From assembly GCA_029249445.1 (NCBI GenBank), contig JAQWHI010000018.1, positions 310,001 to 374,000 on the forward strand: a stretch of 64,000 nt of DNA, in the 5' to 3' direction. Positions 54,939-62,877 of this stretch are shown piece by piece (position 1 is the first letter of the stretch; the number at the start of each line of letters is the position of its first letter). The position numbers and the translations under genes are program-made. The stretch is from Crocinitomicaceae bacterium (GTDB taxonomy: Bacteria > Bacteroidota > Bacteroidia > Flavobacteriales_D > Crocinitomicaceae). The notes beneath the pieces were generated by a model, which saw only the letters and a program-made list of their open reading frames with translations, had not been told where the DNA came from and did no database searches.

Positions 54939-56266
54939 TGCTTGATTTAAAATACCGCACAATACTATCTGTAGCTATTCCACTTATGGGATCATCATTC
55001 ATTCAATCTGTTGTAATGATAACAGATTCCGCCTTTCTCAGTAGGTATAGCACTGTTGCCTTCGATGCCGCAGGAAATGGAGGATTGATTTATGTAACAG
55101 TATTCATTGCATTAATGGGCATGAGTGATGGTGCACAAATCTTAATGGCGCGAAGAATAGGTGAGAATAAAGAAAGTTATCTCGCTCAAATTTTCGGAAC
55201 AACACTGATCACAAACTTTCTGCTTGCATTGCTCTTATTTACTGCAATCCAGATATTCATGCCAAACCTAATTAATGGTATAACAAAACACGACGACATT
55301 GCAAAAGGAGAAATCGATTTCATTCAAATTCGCAGTTATGGTTTGTTCTTTTCGATGGTATCATTAACTGTTTACGCATACTTTATGGCTTTAGGAAAAA
55401 CTTATATCGTTTTCCTCAGTGCTTTAATCATTGCAATTTCAAACATAACTCTCGATTACGCATTAATTTTTGGCAACCTTAACTTTCCAGCGCTGGGCCT
55501 CCAAGGTGCAGCCCTTGCATCCACAATTGCAGACGGAATCGGTATGGTTTTGGTAATTGTAATTCTTGCTACAAGTGCTTCAATGAAACGTCATAAGATT
55601 TTTAGTGAAATAAAATACAATTTTGAATCGATGAAACGTTTGATTGGCGTTGGTGGACCAATAATGTTTCAAGGGCTCGTTGCACTCATTACTTGGACTG
55701 CTTTTTTTGTTTGGATTGAACAAATGGGAAAGTATGAACTTACAGTCTCACAAAATATCCGATCGTTATACTTCATTGCTTTCGTTCCGATTTGGGGCTT
55801 TGCAGGAACGACAAAAACCTATATTAGTCAATACGTTGGTCACAATGCTTATGATAAAATCAAAACGCTACAAAAACGAATTCTAATACTAACATTGATA
55901 TTCCTTTTGCTGCTTTTTCATGGAGCCTTACTTTATCCAAAACATCTGGTATCATTAATTAATCCAACGACTGAATACCTTCAAGAAAGTGCATCCATTT
56001 TAAGGTTTATTTTTGGTTCTGTTTTAATTTATGGATTTGGAAATGTATTTTTCCAGACGATAAATGGTAGTGGAAATACCAAATTCACTTTTTACATTGA
56101 AGTGATCGCAGTTGGAGTTTATTTGTTCTTCGCATATCTATTCATTAAAATAGTTGAGTTGGATATTTATTGGATTTGGTCAGTAGAATACATTTACTTT
56201 GCATCAATGACCCTTTTATCAATTGGGTACTTACGATTTTTTAATTGGCAAAAGAAGACTATTTAA
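54938..56266 (+). CDS. MATE family efflux transporter
   Basis: A 442-aa permease with twelve transmembrane helices in two MatE halves. The N-terminal IPLMGSSFIQSVVMITDSAFLSRY and the second-half VGGPIMFQGLVALITWTAFFVWIE are characteristic. It exports drugs or metabolites in exchange for Na+ or H+. It sits between rlmI-like and fmt with minimal spacing (1-base overlap and 1-bp gap). Confidence 0.9.
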   Translation: MLDLKYRTILSVAIPLMGSSFIQSVVMITDSAFLSRYSTVAFDAAGNGGLIYVTVFIALMGMSDGAQILMARRIGENKESYLAQIFGTTLITNFLLALLLFTAIQIFMPNLINGITKHDDIAKGEIDFIQIRSYGLFFSMVSLTVYAYFMALGKTYIVFLSALIIAISNITLDYALIFGNLNFPALGLQGAALASTIADGIGMVLVIVILATSASMKRHKIFSEIKYNFESMKRLIGVGGPIMFQGLVALITWTAFFVWIEQMGKYELTVSQNIRSLYFIAFVPIWGFAGTTKTYISQYVGHNAYDKIKTLQKRILILTLIFLLLLFHGALLYPKHLVSLINPTTEYLQESASILRFIFGSVLIYGFGNVFFQTINGSGNTKFTFYIEVIAVGVYLFFAYLFIKIVELDIYWIWSVEYIYFASMTLLSIGYLRFFNWQKKTI

Positions 56267-56267
56267 T

Positions 56268-57230
56268 ATGAGAGAAGATTTCAGCATTGTATTCATGGGG
56301 ACTCCTGAGTTTGCAGTAACTATTTTGGACGCTCTAAATCAAAATGGAATTGCAATTAAAGCAGTCATAACTGCACCTGATAAGCCATCTGGCCGTGGAC
56401 AAAAGATAAATCAAAGCGATGTAAAAAGGTATGCCCTCGAAAAAAATCTACCCATATTACAACCTGCAAATTTAAAGAGTGACTCCTTCGTATCTGAACT
56501 ACAAGCGCTCAATGCCGACCTGTTTGTTGTTGTTGCTTTTCGTATGCTACCTGAAGTTGTATGGGCTATGCCGCCACGAGGAACTATAAACCTACACGCC
56601 TCCCTCTTACCCAATTACCGTGGAGCAGCTCCTATCAATTGGGCAATCATTAATGGTGAATCGGAAACAGGTGTATCCACTTTCTTCATAGAAAAAGAAA
56701 TCGACACAGGAAAAATCATAGAACAAGAAAAAGTAAGAATTGAAGAAAATGAATCTGTAGGTGAGCTTTATCAGAGATTAATGCATCTTGGAGCTAAAAC
56801 GATGCTCTCTACCATCACAAAAATCAAAACAGGTAATGTGCTATCAATCGAGCAAAAAGAAGTGATGTCGGGATCTTTAAAGTCCGCTCCAAAAATCTTC
56901 AAAACGGATTGTCAATTAAACTTTAATCACCCAGTTGCAGTTGTTCACAATTTCTGCCGTGGACTATCTCCCTATCCTGCCGCGTGGACCAAAATTCTCA
57001 ATCAAACCAAAGTTGAAACCAAAAACTGCAAAATCTTCAAAACACGAAAAACAACTATTCCGATTACAGATAGTAGCACTATTAAAAGTGACCAAGATGG
57101 GATTCTAATTCCATGCGAAGACTTCTATATTCGGGTATTAGAACTGCAAATCGAAGGCAAACGAAAAATGAATTTTAAAGATTTTTTAGTCGGAAACTCT
57201 GTACTCAACTTGAGTCTCGTTGGTAATTAA
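56268..57230 (+). CDS. fmt: Methionyl-tRNA formyltransferase
   Basis: I place the start at 56268 (320 aa); an upstream in-frame ATG at 56223 lies within the MATE gene. The formyl-transfer domain has FMGTPEFAV (9-17) and catalytic Asn108, His110 (TINLHASLLPNYRGAAP) and Asp146 (KEIDTGKII), the same numbers as in the E. coli enzyme. The C-terminal domain (about 205-310) binds tRNA (VHNFCRGLSPYPAAWT). It formylates initiator Met-tRNA. Confidence 0.95.
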   Translation: MREDFSIVFMGTPEFAVTILDALNQNGIAIKAVITAPDKPSGRGQKINQSDVKRYALEKNLPILQPANLKSDSFVSELQALNADLFVVVAFRMLPEVVWAMPPRGTINLHASLLPNYRGAAPINWAIINGESETGVSTFFIEKEIDTGKIIEQEKVRIEENESVGELYQRLMHLGAKTMLSTITKIKTGNVLSIEQKEVMSGSLKSAPKIFKTDCQLNFNHPVAVVHNFCRGLSPYPAAWTKILNQTKVETKNCKIFKTRKTTIPITDSSTIKSDQDGILIPCEDFYIRVLELQIEGKRKMNFKDFLVGNSVLNLSLVGN

Positions 57231-57303
57231 TACTATGAAGGTTCTAGTGGTTTTCTATTCAATTAACCCAAAAACCCAATAAAAATGCCCTTTTCAGAAG
57301 GGG

Positions 57304-57332
57304 TTATCAACAAAACAACATACTTATCCACA
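57304..57332 (+). promoter_or_regulatory. Two DnaA-box-like 9-mers upstream of HU
   Basis: TTATCAACA at 57304-57312 and TTATCCACA at 57324-57332, same orientation, 20 bp apart start to start (about two helical turns). The second matches the canonical DnaA box exactly. They lie 27 bp upstream of the HU promoter. The rest of the fmt-HU gap (57231-57428) shows only AT-rich DNA and a weak hairpin. Confidence 0.5.
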
Positions 57333-57358
57333 AAAAAGTCTATTTTTTTGCGCCATCT

Positions 57359-57389
57359 CTTGCGTGGCATGGATATTACAATATATTTG
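57359..57389 (+). promoter_or_regulatory. Consensus promoter for HU
   Basis: CTTG at 57359-57362, exactly 19 bp, TATATTTG at 57382-57389. A strong match, giving a leader of about 35 nt. Confidence 0.75.
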
Positions 57390-57428
57390 TTATGATAATT
57401 ATTATACAAATTAAAAAAAACCAAAACT

Positions 57429-57701
57429 ATGAACAAAGCAGAATTGATTGACGCTATTGCTTCTAATGCAGATTTGTCCAAAGCAGATGCAAAAAGAGCA
57501 CTTGATGGATTTGTTGCAGCTACTTCAGATGCATTGAAAAAAGGTGAAAGAATTTCTCTAGTAGGATTCGGATCTTTCTCTATCTCAAACAGAGCAGCTA
57601 GAACTGGTCGTAATCCACAAACAGGTAAAGAAATCAAGATTGCTGCGAAAAACGTTGTACGTTTTAAAGCAGGTTCTGAACTTTCTGGAAAAGTAAACTA
57701 G
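57429..57701 (+). CDS. HU-family DNA-binding protein
   Basis: A 90-aa HU/IHF protein. NKAELIDAIASNADLSKADAKRALD starts the helical body. GERISLVGFGSFSISNRAARTGRNPQTGKEI is the beta-arm with the conserved RxxRxGRNPxTG tip, and the C-terminus VRFKAGSELSGKVN is usual. It is a homodimeric nucleoid protein. It is a single gene with a consensus promoter and a strong terminator. Confidence 0.95.
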   Translation: MNKAELIDAIASNADLSKADAKRALDGFVAATSDALKKGERISLVGFGSFSISNRAARTGRNPQTGKEIKIAAKNVVRFKAGSELSGKVN

Positions 57702-57722
57702 TACTTGACCTAAAGAAATTAG

Positions 57723-57752
57723 AGGCCTCGGCAATGCCGGGGCCTTTTTTTT
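57723..57752 (+). terminator. Rho-independent terminator after HU
   Basis: GGCCTCGGC and GCCGGGGCC form a 9-bp stem around a 3-base loop, followed by eight T. Confidence 0.92.
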
Positions 57753-57776
57753 ATACAACTCTTTGCAATTAGAATT

Positions 57777-58457
57777 ATGAACGTCGACGAACAAGTACTT
57801 GAAGCATTCTATAATATGATATCGGAGAGCAAACAGGAAAAGTACAACACCATTGCCGCCAATCGAACACGCTACATTACAGTCGTCATGGAAAATCTTA
57901 TCAAAGATCACAATGCATCTGCTGTTCTTCGCTCCTGTGATTGCTTCGGTATTCAGGATCTCCATGCGATTGAAAAAGATGTTCGTTACGAAATACAACG
58001 TGATATAGCCAAAGGAGCTGGAAATTGGGTTGACCTTCATTCTCACAGCACAGGAGATAATCCATCAATTAAATGCATCGAATTACTTCGTGAAAAGGGA
58101 TACAAAATCGTGAGCACATCACCACATGTGGATATGACCATTCGTGAGGTTCCTTTGGACAAACCAATTGCTTTAATCTTCGGGACAGAGGTAACTGGTA
58201 TATCTGAAAGCGCCGCTCGTTTGTCTGACTATGAGGTACGATTACCGATGCATGGGTTTACCGAAAGCTTTAACGTTTCAGTTTCCGCTGCTCTAGCACT
58301 AAGTCGACTCCGCGAACGACTCGAAGATTCAGATATTAATTGGCATTTATCACATGATGATCAAGTAAAACTAAAAATTCATTGGGCAACTAAAATTATA
58401 CGTGATGGTGAAGTCGTTGAGAGAGAGATTAGAAGACGAATTTTAGAAAAAGAATAA
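57777..58457 (+). CDS. TrmH/SpoU-family RNA 2'-O-methyltransferase
   Basis: A 226-aa SPOUT methyltransferase. Motif 1 (RYITVVMENLIKDHNASAVLRSCDCFG), motif 2 (IALIFGTEVTGISESA) and motif 3 (LPMHGFTESFNVSVSAALAL) contain the knot and the Asn/Glu/Ser catalytic residues. The length and short C-terminal tail suggest the tRNA (Gm18) TrmH branch. It begins 24 bp after the HU terminator. Confidence 0.9.
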   Translation: MNVDEQVLEAFYNMISESKQEKYNTIAANRTRYITVVMENLIKDHNASAVLRSCDCFGIQDLHAIEKDVRYEIQRDIAKGAGNWVDLHSHSTGDNPSIKCIELLREKGYKIVSTSPHVDMTIREVPLDKPIALIFGTEVTGISESAARLSDYEVRLPMHGFTESFNVSVSAALALSRLRERLEDSDINWHLSHDDQVKLKIHWATKIIRDGEVVEREIRRRILEKE

Positions 58458-58465
58458 TATATTTG
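58458..58465 (+). promoter_or_regulatory. -7 element for bTHX
   Basis: TATATTTG, an exact TAnnTTTG, starting one base after the trmH-like stop. No TTG lies 19 bp upstream. Confidence 0.5.
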
Positions 58466-58480
58466 TAATACGTTACAAAT
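58461..58480. promoter_or_regulatory. Inverted repeat overlapping the bTHX promoter and leader
   Basis: ATTTGTAA and TTACAAAT are perfect 8-bp arms around a 4-base spacer. The left arm shares the TTTG of the -7 element and the right arm falls in the 5' leader, so a bound dimeric repressor would block initiation. A transcript hairpin is the alternative. Confidence 0.5.
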
Positions 58481-58502
58481 CAAAAACAAAAACTACAATA
58501 TT

Positions 58503-58748
58503 ATGGGTAAAGGAGACAGAAAAACGGCTAAAGGAAAACGAACAATTGGCTCATACGGAAACACAAGAAAACGTAAAAAAGCTATACCAGTTGTTGCCGC
58601 TCCTAAGAAAAAGTCCGCTCCTAAGAAAAAAGCCGCTGCACCTGAAGTTGAAGATACTAAAAAGACGACAGCGAAGACAACAGCGAAGAAAACCGCAGCC
58701 AAAAAACCTGCAGCCAAAAAACCCGCAGAAAAAAAGAAGGACGAATAG
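58503..58748 (+). CDS. Small ribosomal subunit protein bTHX with long basic tail
   Basis: An 81-aa protein. Its N-terminus MGKGDRKTAKGKRTIGSYGN is the bTHX (30S protein Thx) signature; Thx sits in the head of the 30S subunit. Residues 30-81 are an almost pure Lys/Ala/Pro tail (PKKKSAPKKKAA, then KKPAAKKPAEKK), longer than the ~40-60 aa usual forms and H1-histone-like in composition. The tail is encoded by short direct repeats. It has a -7 element, an inverted repeat in the leader and a terminator. Confidence 0.85.
   Translation: MGKGDRKTAKGKRTIGSYGNTRKRKKAIPVVAAPKKKSAPKKKAAAPEVEDTKKTTAKTTAKKTAAKKPAAKKPAEKKKDE
58597..58723 (+). repeat. Short direct repeats encoding the bTHX tail
   Basis: CCGCTCCTAAGAAAAA occurs at 58597-58612 and 58615-58630, and GCAGCCAAAAAACC at 58695-58708 and 58710-58723. 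Repeat units of 18 and 15 bp keep the frame, so tail length can change by replication slippage without frameshift. Confidence 0.75.
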
Positions 58749-58753
58749 TATCG

Positions 58754-58780
58754 GTCTCGGTTCTGCCGAGACTTTTTTTT
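58754..58780 (+). terminator. Rho-independent terminator after bTHX
   Basis: GTCTCGG and CCGAGAC form a perfect 7-bp stem with a 5-base loop, followed by eight T. Confidence 0.92.
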
Positions 58781-58805
58781 AATATAATTATTTCAAACGA
58801 ACAAC

Positions 58806-59873
58806 ATGAAACACAACTTTGGAGCTGGACCTTGTATACTTCCTCAAATAGTTTTCAAGGAGGCTGCAGAAGCAGTCGTTGATTTTAATGGGTTATCTAT
58901 TCTAGAAATTTCGCATCGAAGCCCTGAATTTGTAGCCGTAATGGAAGAAGCACAGGAACTTGTAAAAAAAGCCCTAGACGTGCCACAAGGCTATACAGTG
59001 CTCTTCATTCAAGGAGGAGCATCTCTTGGGTTTACAATCGCTGCACTTAACATGATGCGTCAGACAAAAAAAGCAGGTTACATAAACACGGGAACTTGGG
59101 CCAAAGGAGCCATAAACGAGGCGAAAGCCGTTGGGTTTGACGTAGATATTTTTGCATCATCTGAAGATAAAAACTTCAGCTACATTCCAAAAGGTGCAGC
59201 CGTACCCACAGATGTTGATTACATTCATTACACCTCGAACAATACAATTTTTGGTGCTCAGTTTCACGAAATTCCAGACACAAATCTCCCTTTAGTCTGC
59301 GACATGTCTTCGGATATCTTTTCAAGACCTGTTGATGTTTCAAAATTCGATATCATATACGCAGGTGCGCAAAAAAACCTCGGGCCTGCGGGTGCTACAT
59401 TATACATCGTAAAAGATGAAATATTAGGTAAATCAACTTCTGAATTCATGCCAAAATACTTAAACCTTAAAAATCATTCTGATAAGGGTTCAATGATGAA
59501 TACACCGCCTGTATTTTCTGTCTACACCGCAATGTTGAATCTCCGAGATTTAATTGCAAATGGAGGCGTAATAGCGGCTGAGAAAAGAAATCAAGAAAAA
59601 GCAGATGAACTTTACGGTGAAATTGACCGAAACCCAGCATTTACAGGAACAGTTCCTGTTGAGGATCGCTCAAATATGAACATTACTTTTTTATTGGAAG
59701 ATGATGCTGACAAAGCAGCTTTTGATGCAGCATGGCATGCGGCAGGTATAGTTGGTCTAAAGGGACACCGTTCAGTTGGTGGTTACAGGGCCTCGATGTA
59801 TAATGCGTTATCTATAGAAAGTGTAAAAGTGCTCTCCAAAGTGATGCGCGATTTTAAAACAAAAAAACAATAA
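58806..59873 (+). CDS. serC: 3-phosphoserine aminotransferase
   Basis: A 355-aa PLP enzyme that makes phosphoserine from 3-phosphohydroxypyruvate. NFGAGPCILP is the standard N-terminus, FIQGGASLGF binds phosphate, and the Schiff-base Lys190 is in YAGAQKNLGPAG. Substrate loop residues ISHRSPEF and a C-terminal GHRSVGGYRASMYNAL are as in the family. It lies 3 bp before serA. Confidence 0.96.
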   Translation: MKHNFGAGPCILPQIVFKEAAEAVVDFNGLSILEISHRSPEFVAVMEEAQELVKKALDVPQGYTVLFIQGGASLGFTIAALNMMRQTKKAGYINTGTWAKGAINEAKAVGFDVDIFASSEDKNFSYIPKGAAVPTDVDYIHYTSNNTIFGAQFHEIPDTNLPLVCDMSSDIFSRPVDVSKFDIIYAGAQKNLGPAGATLYIVKDEILGKSTSEFMPKYLNLKNHSDKGSMMNTPPVFSVYTAMLNLRDLIANGGVIAAEKRNQEKADELYGEIDRNPAFTGTVPVEDRSNMNITFLLEDDADKAAFDAAWHAAGIVGLKGHRSVGGYRASMYNALSIESVKVLSKVMRDFKTKKQ

Positions 59874-59876
59874 AAA

Positions 59877-60833
59877 ATGAAGGTGTTAGCAAATGACGGA
59901 ATATCTCAAGCCGGAATAGATGTACTTGAATCCGCAGGCTATGTGGTACTTACGGATAAGGTAGAACAGCATGATTTGATTCAAACCATTAATAGCGAAA
60001 ACATTGGTGCATTGTTGGTACGAAGTGCAACAACAGTGCGAAAAGATTTAATTGATGCTTGCCCCAATCTAAAACTCATTGGACGTGGCGGCGTTGGAAT
60101 GGACAATATAGATGTTGAATACGGGCGTGAAAATGGACGTTTGGTAGTCAATACTCCCGGAGCATCAAGTCAATCAGTAGCAGAATTGGTTATGGGTCAT
60201 CTCTTCTCAATCTCCCGATCACTTCATGATTCCTATAAGAATATGTCCGATGGCGATTTCAAAGTTTTGAAAAAAAAATACGGTAAAGGAATTGAATTAA
60301 GGGGCAAAAAACTAGTCATTGTTGGATTCGGAAGAATTGGTCAAAACCTTGCTTCATATGCACTAGGATGTGGTATGAACGTCGTCGCTATCGATACCTA
60401 CACCGAAGCAAGAAATATAATACTCAATTTAGGTAATGGCGTTTCAGCCAGCACAACGATTACTCCTGTTTCAGATATGATGCCTGAAATTGCTGACGCG
60501 GATTACATTTCACTTCATATACCAAAACAAGCTGATGGATCAGCTGTCATTTCAACAGCCGAATTTGCTGCAATGAAAAATGGAGTACGTATCGTTAATG
60601 CAGCAAGAGGTGGTGTAATTGATGAAGATGCATTAATTCATGCACTGGAATCAAAAAAAGTTGCTGCTGTTGCCCTTGATGTATTTGAAAATGAACCCAA
60701 CCCAAGAAAAGATTTATTGAATAATGAAAATATTGCTTGTACCCCTCATGTTGGAGCTGCAACTATTGAAGCGCAAGATCGAATAGGGACAGAATTAGCT
60801 GATACAATTATTAGCAATTTTGGCACTTTCTAG
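59877..60833 (+). CDS. serA: D-3-phosphoglycerate dehydrogenase, short form
   Basis: A 318-aa D-2-hydroxyacid dehydrogenase. The NAD site is LVIVGFGRIGQNLA (about 143-156), with the catalytic Arg in NAARGGVIDE, Glu in DVFENEP and His in TPHVGAAT. It lacks the C-terminal ACT domain, so it is not expected to be inhibited by serine through that domain. Pairing with serC fixes it as the first step of serine synthesis. A terminator follows. Confidence 0.93.
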   Translation: MKVLANDGISQAGIDVLESAGYVVLTDKVEQHDLIQTINSENIGALLVRSATTVRKDLIDACPNLKLIGRGGVGMDNIDVEYGRENGRLVVNTPGASSQSVAELVMGHLFSISRSLHDSYKNMSDGDFKVLKKKYGKGIELRGKKLVIVGFGRIGQNLASYALGCGMNVVAIDTYTEARNIILNLGNGVSASTTITPVSDMMPEIADADYISLHIPKQADGSAVISTAEFAAMKNGVRIVNAARGGVIDEDALIHALESKKVAAVALDVFENEPNPRKDLLNNENIACTPHVGAATIEAQDRIGTELADTIISNFGTF

Positions 60834-60879
60834 AACGATCGAATGTGATGTGAAATATATCTAATCTAATAGAAGAGTT

Positions 60880-60909
60880 AAAGGCGAGCCGACGGTTCGC
60901 CTTTTTTTC
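60880..60909 (+). terminator. Rho-independent terminator after serA
   Basis: AAGGCGAGCC pairs with GGTTCGCCTT (one G-T wobble) around a 3-base loop, followed by a run of T. Confidence 0.9.
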
Positions 60910-60964
60910 ATTGGTCAAGAAAAAATTACGACATTTGTAGTCAATATAATTCAAGTGAACTACA

Positions 60965-62203
60965 ATGGCAAAAATCCGTCCATTCAAAGCAATTCGTCCG
61001 ACACGTGACAAAGTACATCTCGTCGCAACACGACCTTACTACACCTATAAAGATATTGTACTTAAGGCGAAACTAGAGGACAATCCCTACACGTTTTTGC
61101 ACATTATTAATCCTGAGTTTGGAGAAAAACACAAAACAGAACCAAACTCCAACGAGCGTTTTGCCTCTGTAAGCGATGCTTATCATGAATTCATTGATAA
61201 TGGCATTCTTAAACAAGATAAAAATGAGCACATATACCTATACCGTCAAACAACTGAAGAACACGAGTATATGGGGATCGTTGCTGGCGCAAATGTACAA
61301 GAGTACAAAGAAGATAAGATTAAAAAGCATGAAGCTACCCTTACGAGTAGAGAAGAAATGTTCATGAATTATTTAAATATTGTTGGCTACAATGCAGAGC
61401 CTGTACTCCTATCCTATTCCGATATAGAAAATTTAATAGAACCTCTCTTGTATAACAAGACGAAGGAACGCCCAGAGTATGAATACACTACCACAGATAA
61501 GGTAAAACATGAATTGTGGATTTTCAACAAAAAGGAAACAGAGAGTATCAAAAATGGGTTTGATAGTATTGATTCACTATACATTTGTGATGGACATCAC
61601 CGAAGTGCATCATCGGCCGGTTTAAAAAACTGGAGAAGCCAAAAAGGACAAGGACACTTCCCAAATGAAGATTATTTTCTCGCTTTCTTCCTGAACGAAC
61701 GGAGGTTACAAATATTAGAATTCAATCGGCTAATAAAAACATTAAATGGACTATCAAAAGAGGAATTCCTCAATAAACTGAGAAAGAATTTTAAAATTGA
61801 AGAATTATTTGTTGCCGAGAAACCGAGTGAAACACATCAAATAACAATGTGCATTGAAGGAGATTGGTACCGCCTAACCTGCGCTCCTGAAATCATTAAT
61901 GAATCACATCCAGTGGAGTGTTTGGATGCTGAAATACTTACAAATTTCGTATTGAAACCACTCCTTGGAATAAATGACTTAAAAACAGATACGAATATTG
62001 ACTTTATAAGCGGTAAGCGCGATTTAGAATCGATCCAAAGAAAAATAGGAATGGGGAAATTTAAAATTGGTTTTTTCCTCTATCCTGTCGACATTAGCGT
62101 AATAAAACGTGTCGCAGATCATAACATGACAATGCCACCCAAATCAACATGGGTAGAACCAAAATTACGAAGTGGATTGACGATTTATAACATTAACGAA
62201 TGA
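60965..62203 (+). CDS. DUF1015 protein with DGHHR motif
   Basis: A 412-aa DUF1015 protein, cytoplasmic by appearance. The start KIRPFKAIRPTRDKV, the KIKKHEATLTSREE block (about 118-131) and CDGHHRSASSAGL with Asp209-Gly-His-His-Arg213 are the conserved core. DUF1015 genes commonly accompany serC-serA in Bacteroidota and Firmicutes. The DGHHR segment recalls the GxxR motifs of the ParB/sulfiredoxin superfamily, which includes free serine kinases. A role in serine phosphate metabolism is therefore a plausible inference, not shown. It overlaps yggS by 4 bp. Confidence 0.88.
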   Translation: MAKIRPFKAIRPTRDKVHLVATRPYYTYKDIVLKAKLEDNPYTFLHIINPEFGEKHKTEPNSNERFASVSDAYHEFIDNGILKQDKNEHIYLYRQTTEEHEYMGIVAGANVQEYKEDKIKKHEATLTSREEMFMNYLNIVGYNAEPVLLSYSDIENLIEPLLYNKTKERPEYEYTTTDKVKHELWIFNKKETESIKNGFDSIDSLYICDGHHRSASSAGLKNWRSQKGQGHFPNEDYFLAFFLNERRLQILEFNRLIKTLNGLSKEEFLNKLRKNFKIEELFVAEKPSETHQITMCIEGDWYRLTCAPEIINESHPVECLDAEILTNFVLKPLLGINDLKTDTNIDFISGKRDLESIQRKIGMGKFKIGFFLYPVDISVIKRVADHNMTMPPKSTWVEPKLRSGLTIYNINE

Positions 62204-62868
62204 TAAAAGAAAATCTGGAACGTATACGTCAAGACATACCTGATAATGTCACTCTTGTTGCTGTCTCCAAAACAAAACCTGTGAGTGATCTATTGGAAGC
62301 ATATGACAATGGACAGCTTGTTTTTGGCGAGAACAAAGCTCAGGAATTGGTTCTCAAAGCACAGGAATTACCTAAAGATATTGAGTGGCATATGATAGGT
62401 CATTTACAAACAAATAAAGTCAAAATTATAGCGCCATTTGTTCATTTAATTCATGCAGTTGACAGCATTAAACTACTCAAAGAAATCAATAAGCAAGCAG
62501 CAAAAAACAAACGTATAATCCGGTGCCTTTTGCAGTTTCATATTGCAAAAGAAGAATCCAAGTTTGGTATGGACTTCGTTGCAGTCAAAAATCTATTGGG
62601 TTCGAATGACTTTATAGAAATGCAAAATATTTCAATTGTCGGTTTAATGGGAATGGCGACTTTCACTGATAATAAAGAACAAATCAGAGATGAATTTAGA
62701 AGTCTTGAAGGATACTTTCAAATTGTCAAGAGCCACTTTTTTAAATTTAATGATGCGTTTGAACATATTTCAATGGGAATGAGCGGGGATTATAAAATCG
62801 CTATTGAAGAAGGAAGTACAATGGTGCGAATCGGAAGTTCAATATTTGGTGCAAGAAATAAAGTATAA
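62200..62868 (+). CDS. YggS/PLPBP family pyridoxal phosphate homeostasis protein
   Basis: A 222-aa fold-III PLP protein. The cofactor Lys24 lies in LVAVSKTKP, with FGENKAQEL and EWHMIGHLQTNKVK following, and SMGMSGDYKIAIEEGSTMVRIGSSIFG at residues ~190-216 closing the phosphate cup. It buffers free PLP; no catalytic activity is known. It overlaps the DUF1015 gene by 4 bp, and PLP enzymes (serC) are encoded just upstream. Confidence 0.92.
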   Translation: MIKENLERIRQDIPDNVTLVAVSKTKPVSDLLEAYDNGQLVFGENKAQELVLKAQELPKDIEWHMIGHLQTNKVKIIAPFVHLIHAVDSIKLLKEINKQAAKNKRIIRCLLQFHIAKEESKFGMDFVAVKNLLGSNDFIEMQNISIVGLMGMATFTDNKEQIRDEFRSLEGYFQIVKSHFFKFNDAFEHISMGMSGDYKIAIEEGSTMVRIGSSIFGARNKV

Positions 62869-62877
62869 ATTATCAAT

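Noticed and set aside
57270-57305. Hairpin CCCTT...AAGGG after fmt as a terminator
   Set aside because: Five-bp stem without a T-tract on the plus strand; the T-run lies on the wrong strand for fmt.
57585-58046. Open minus-strand frame of 153 codons opposite HU and the TrmH-like gene
   Set aside because: It crosses a strong plus-strand terminator and two real genes and reads as antisense noise.
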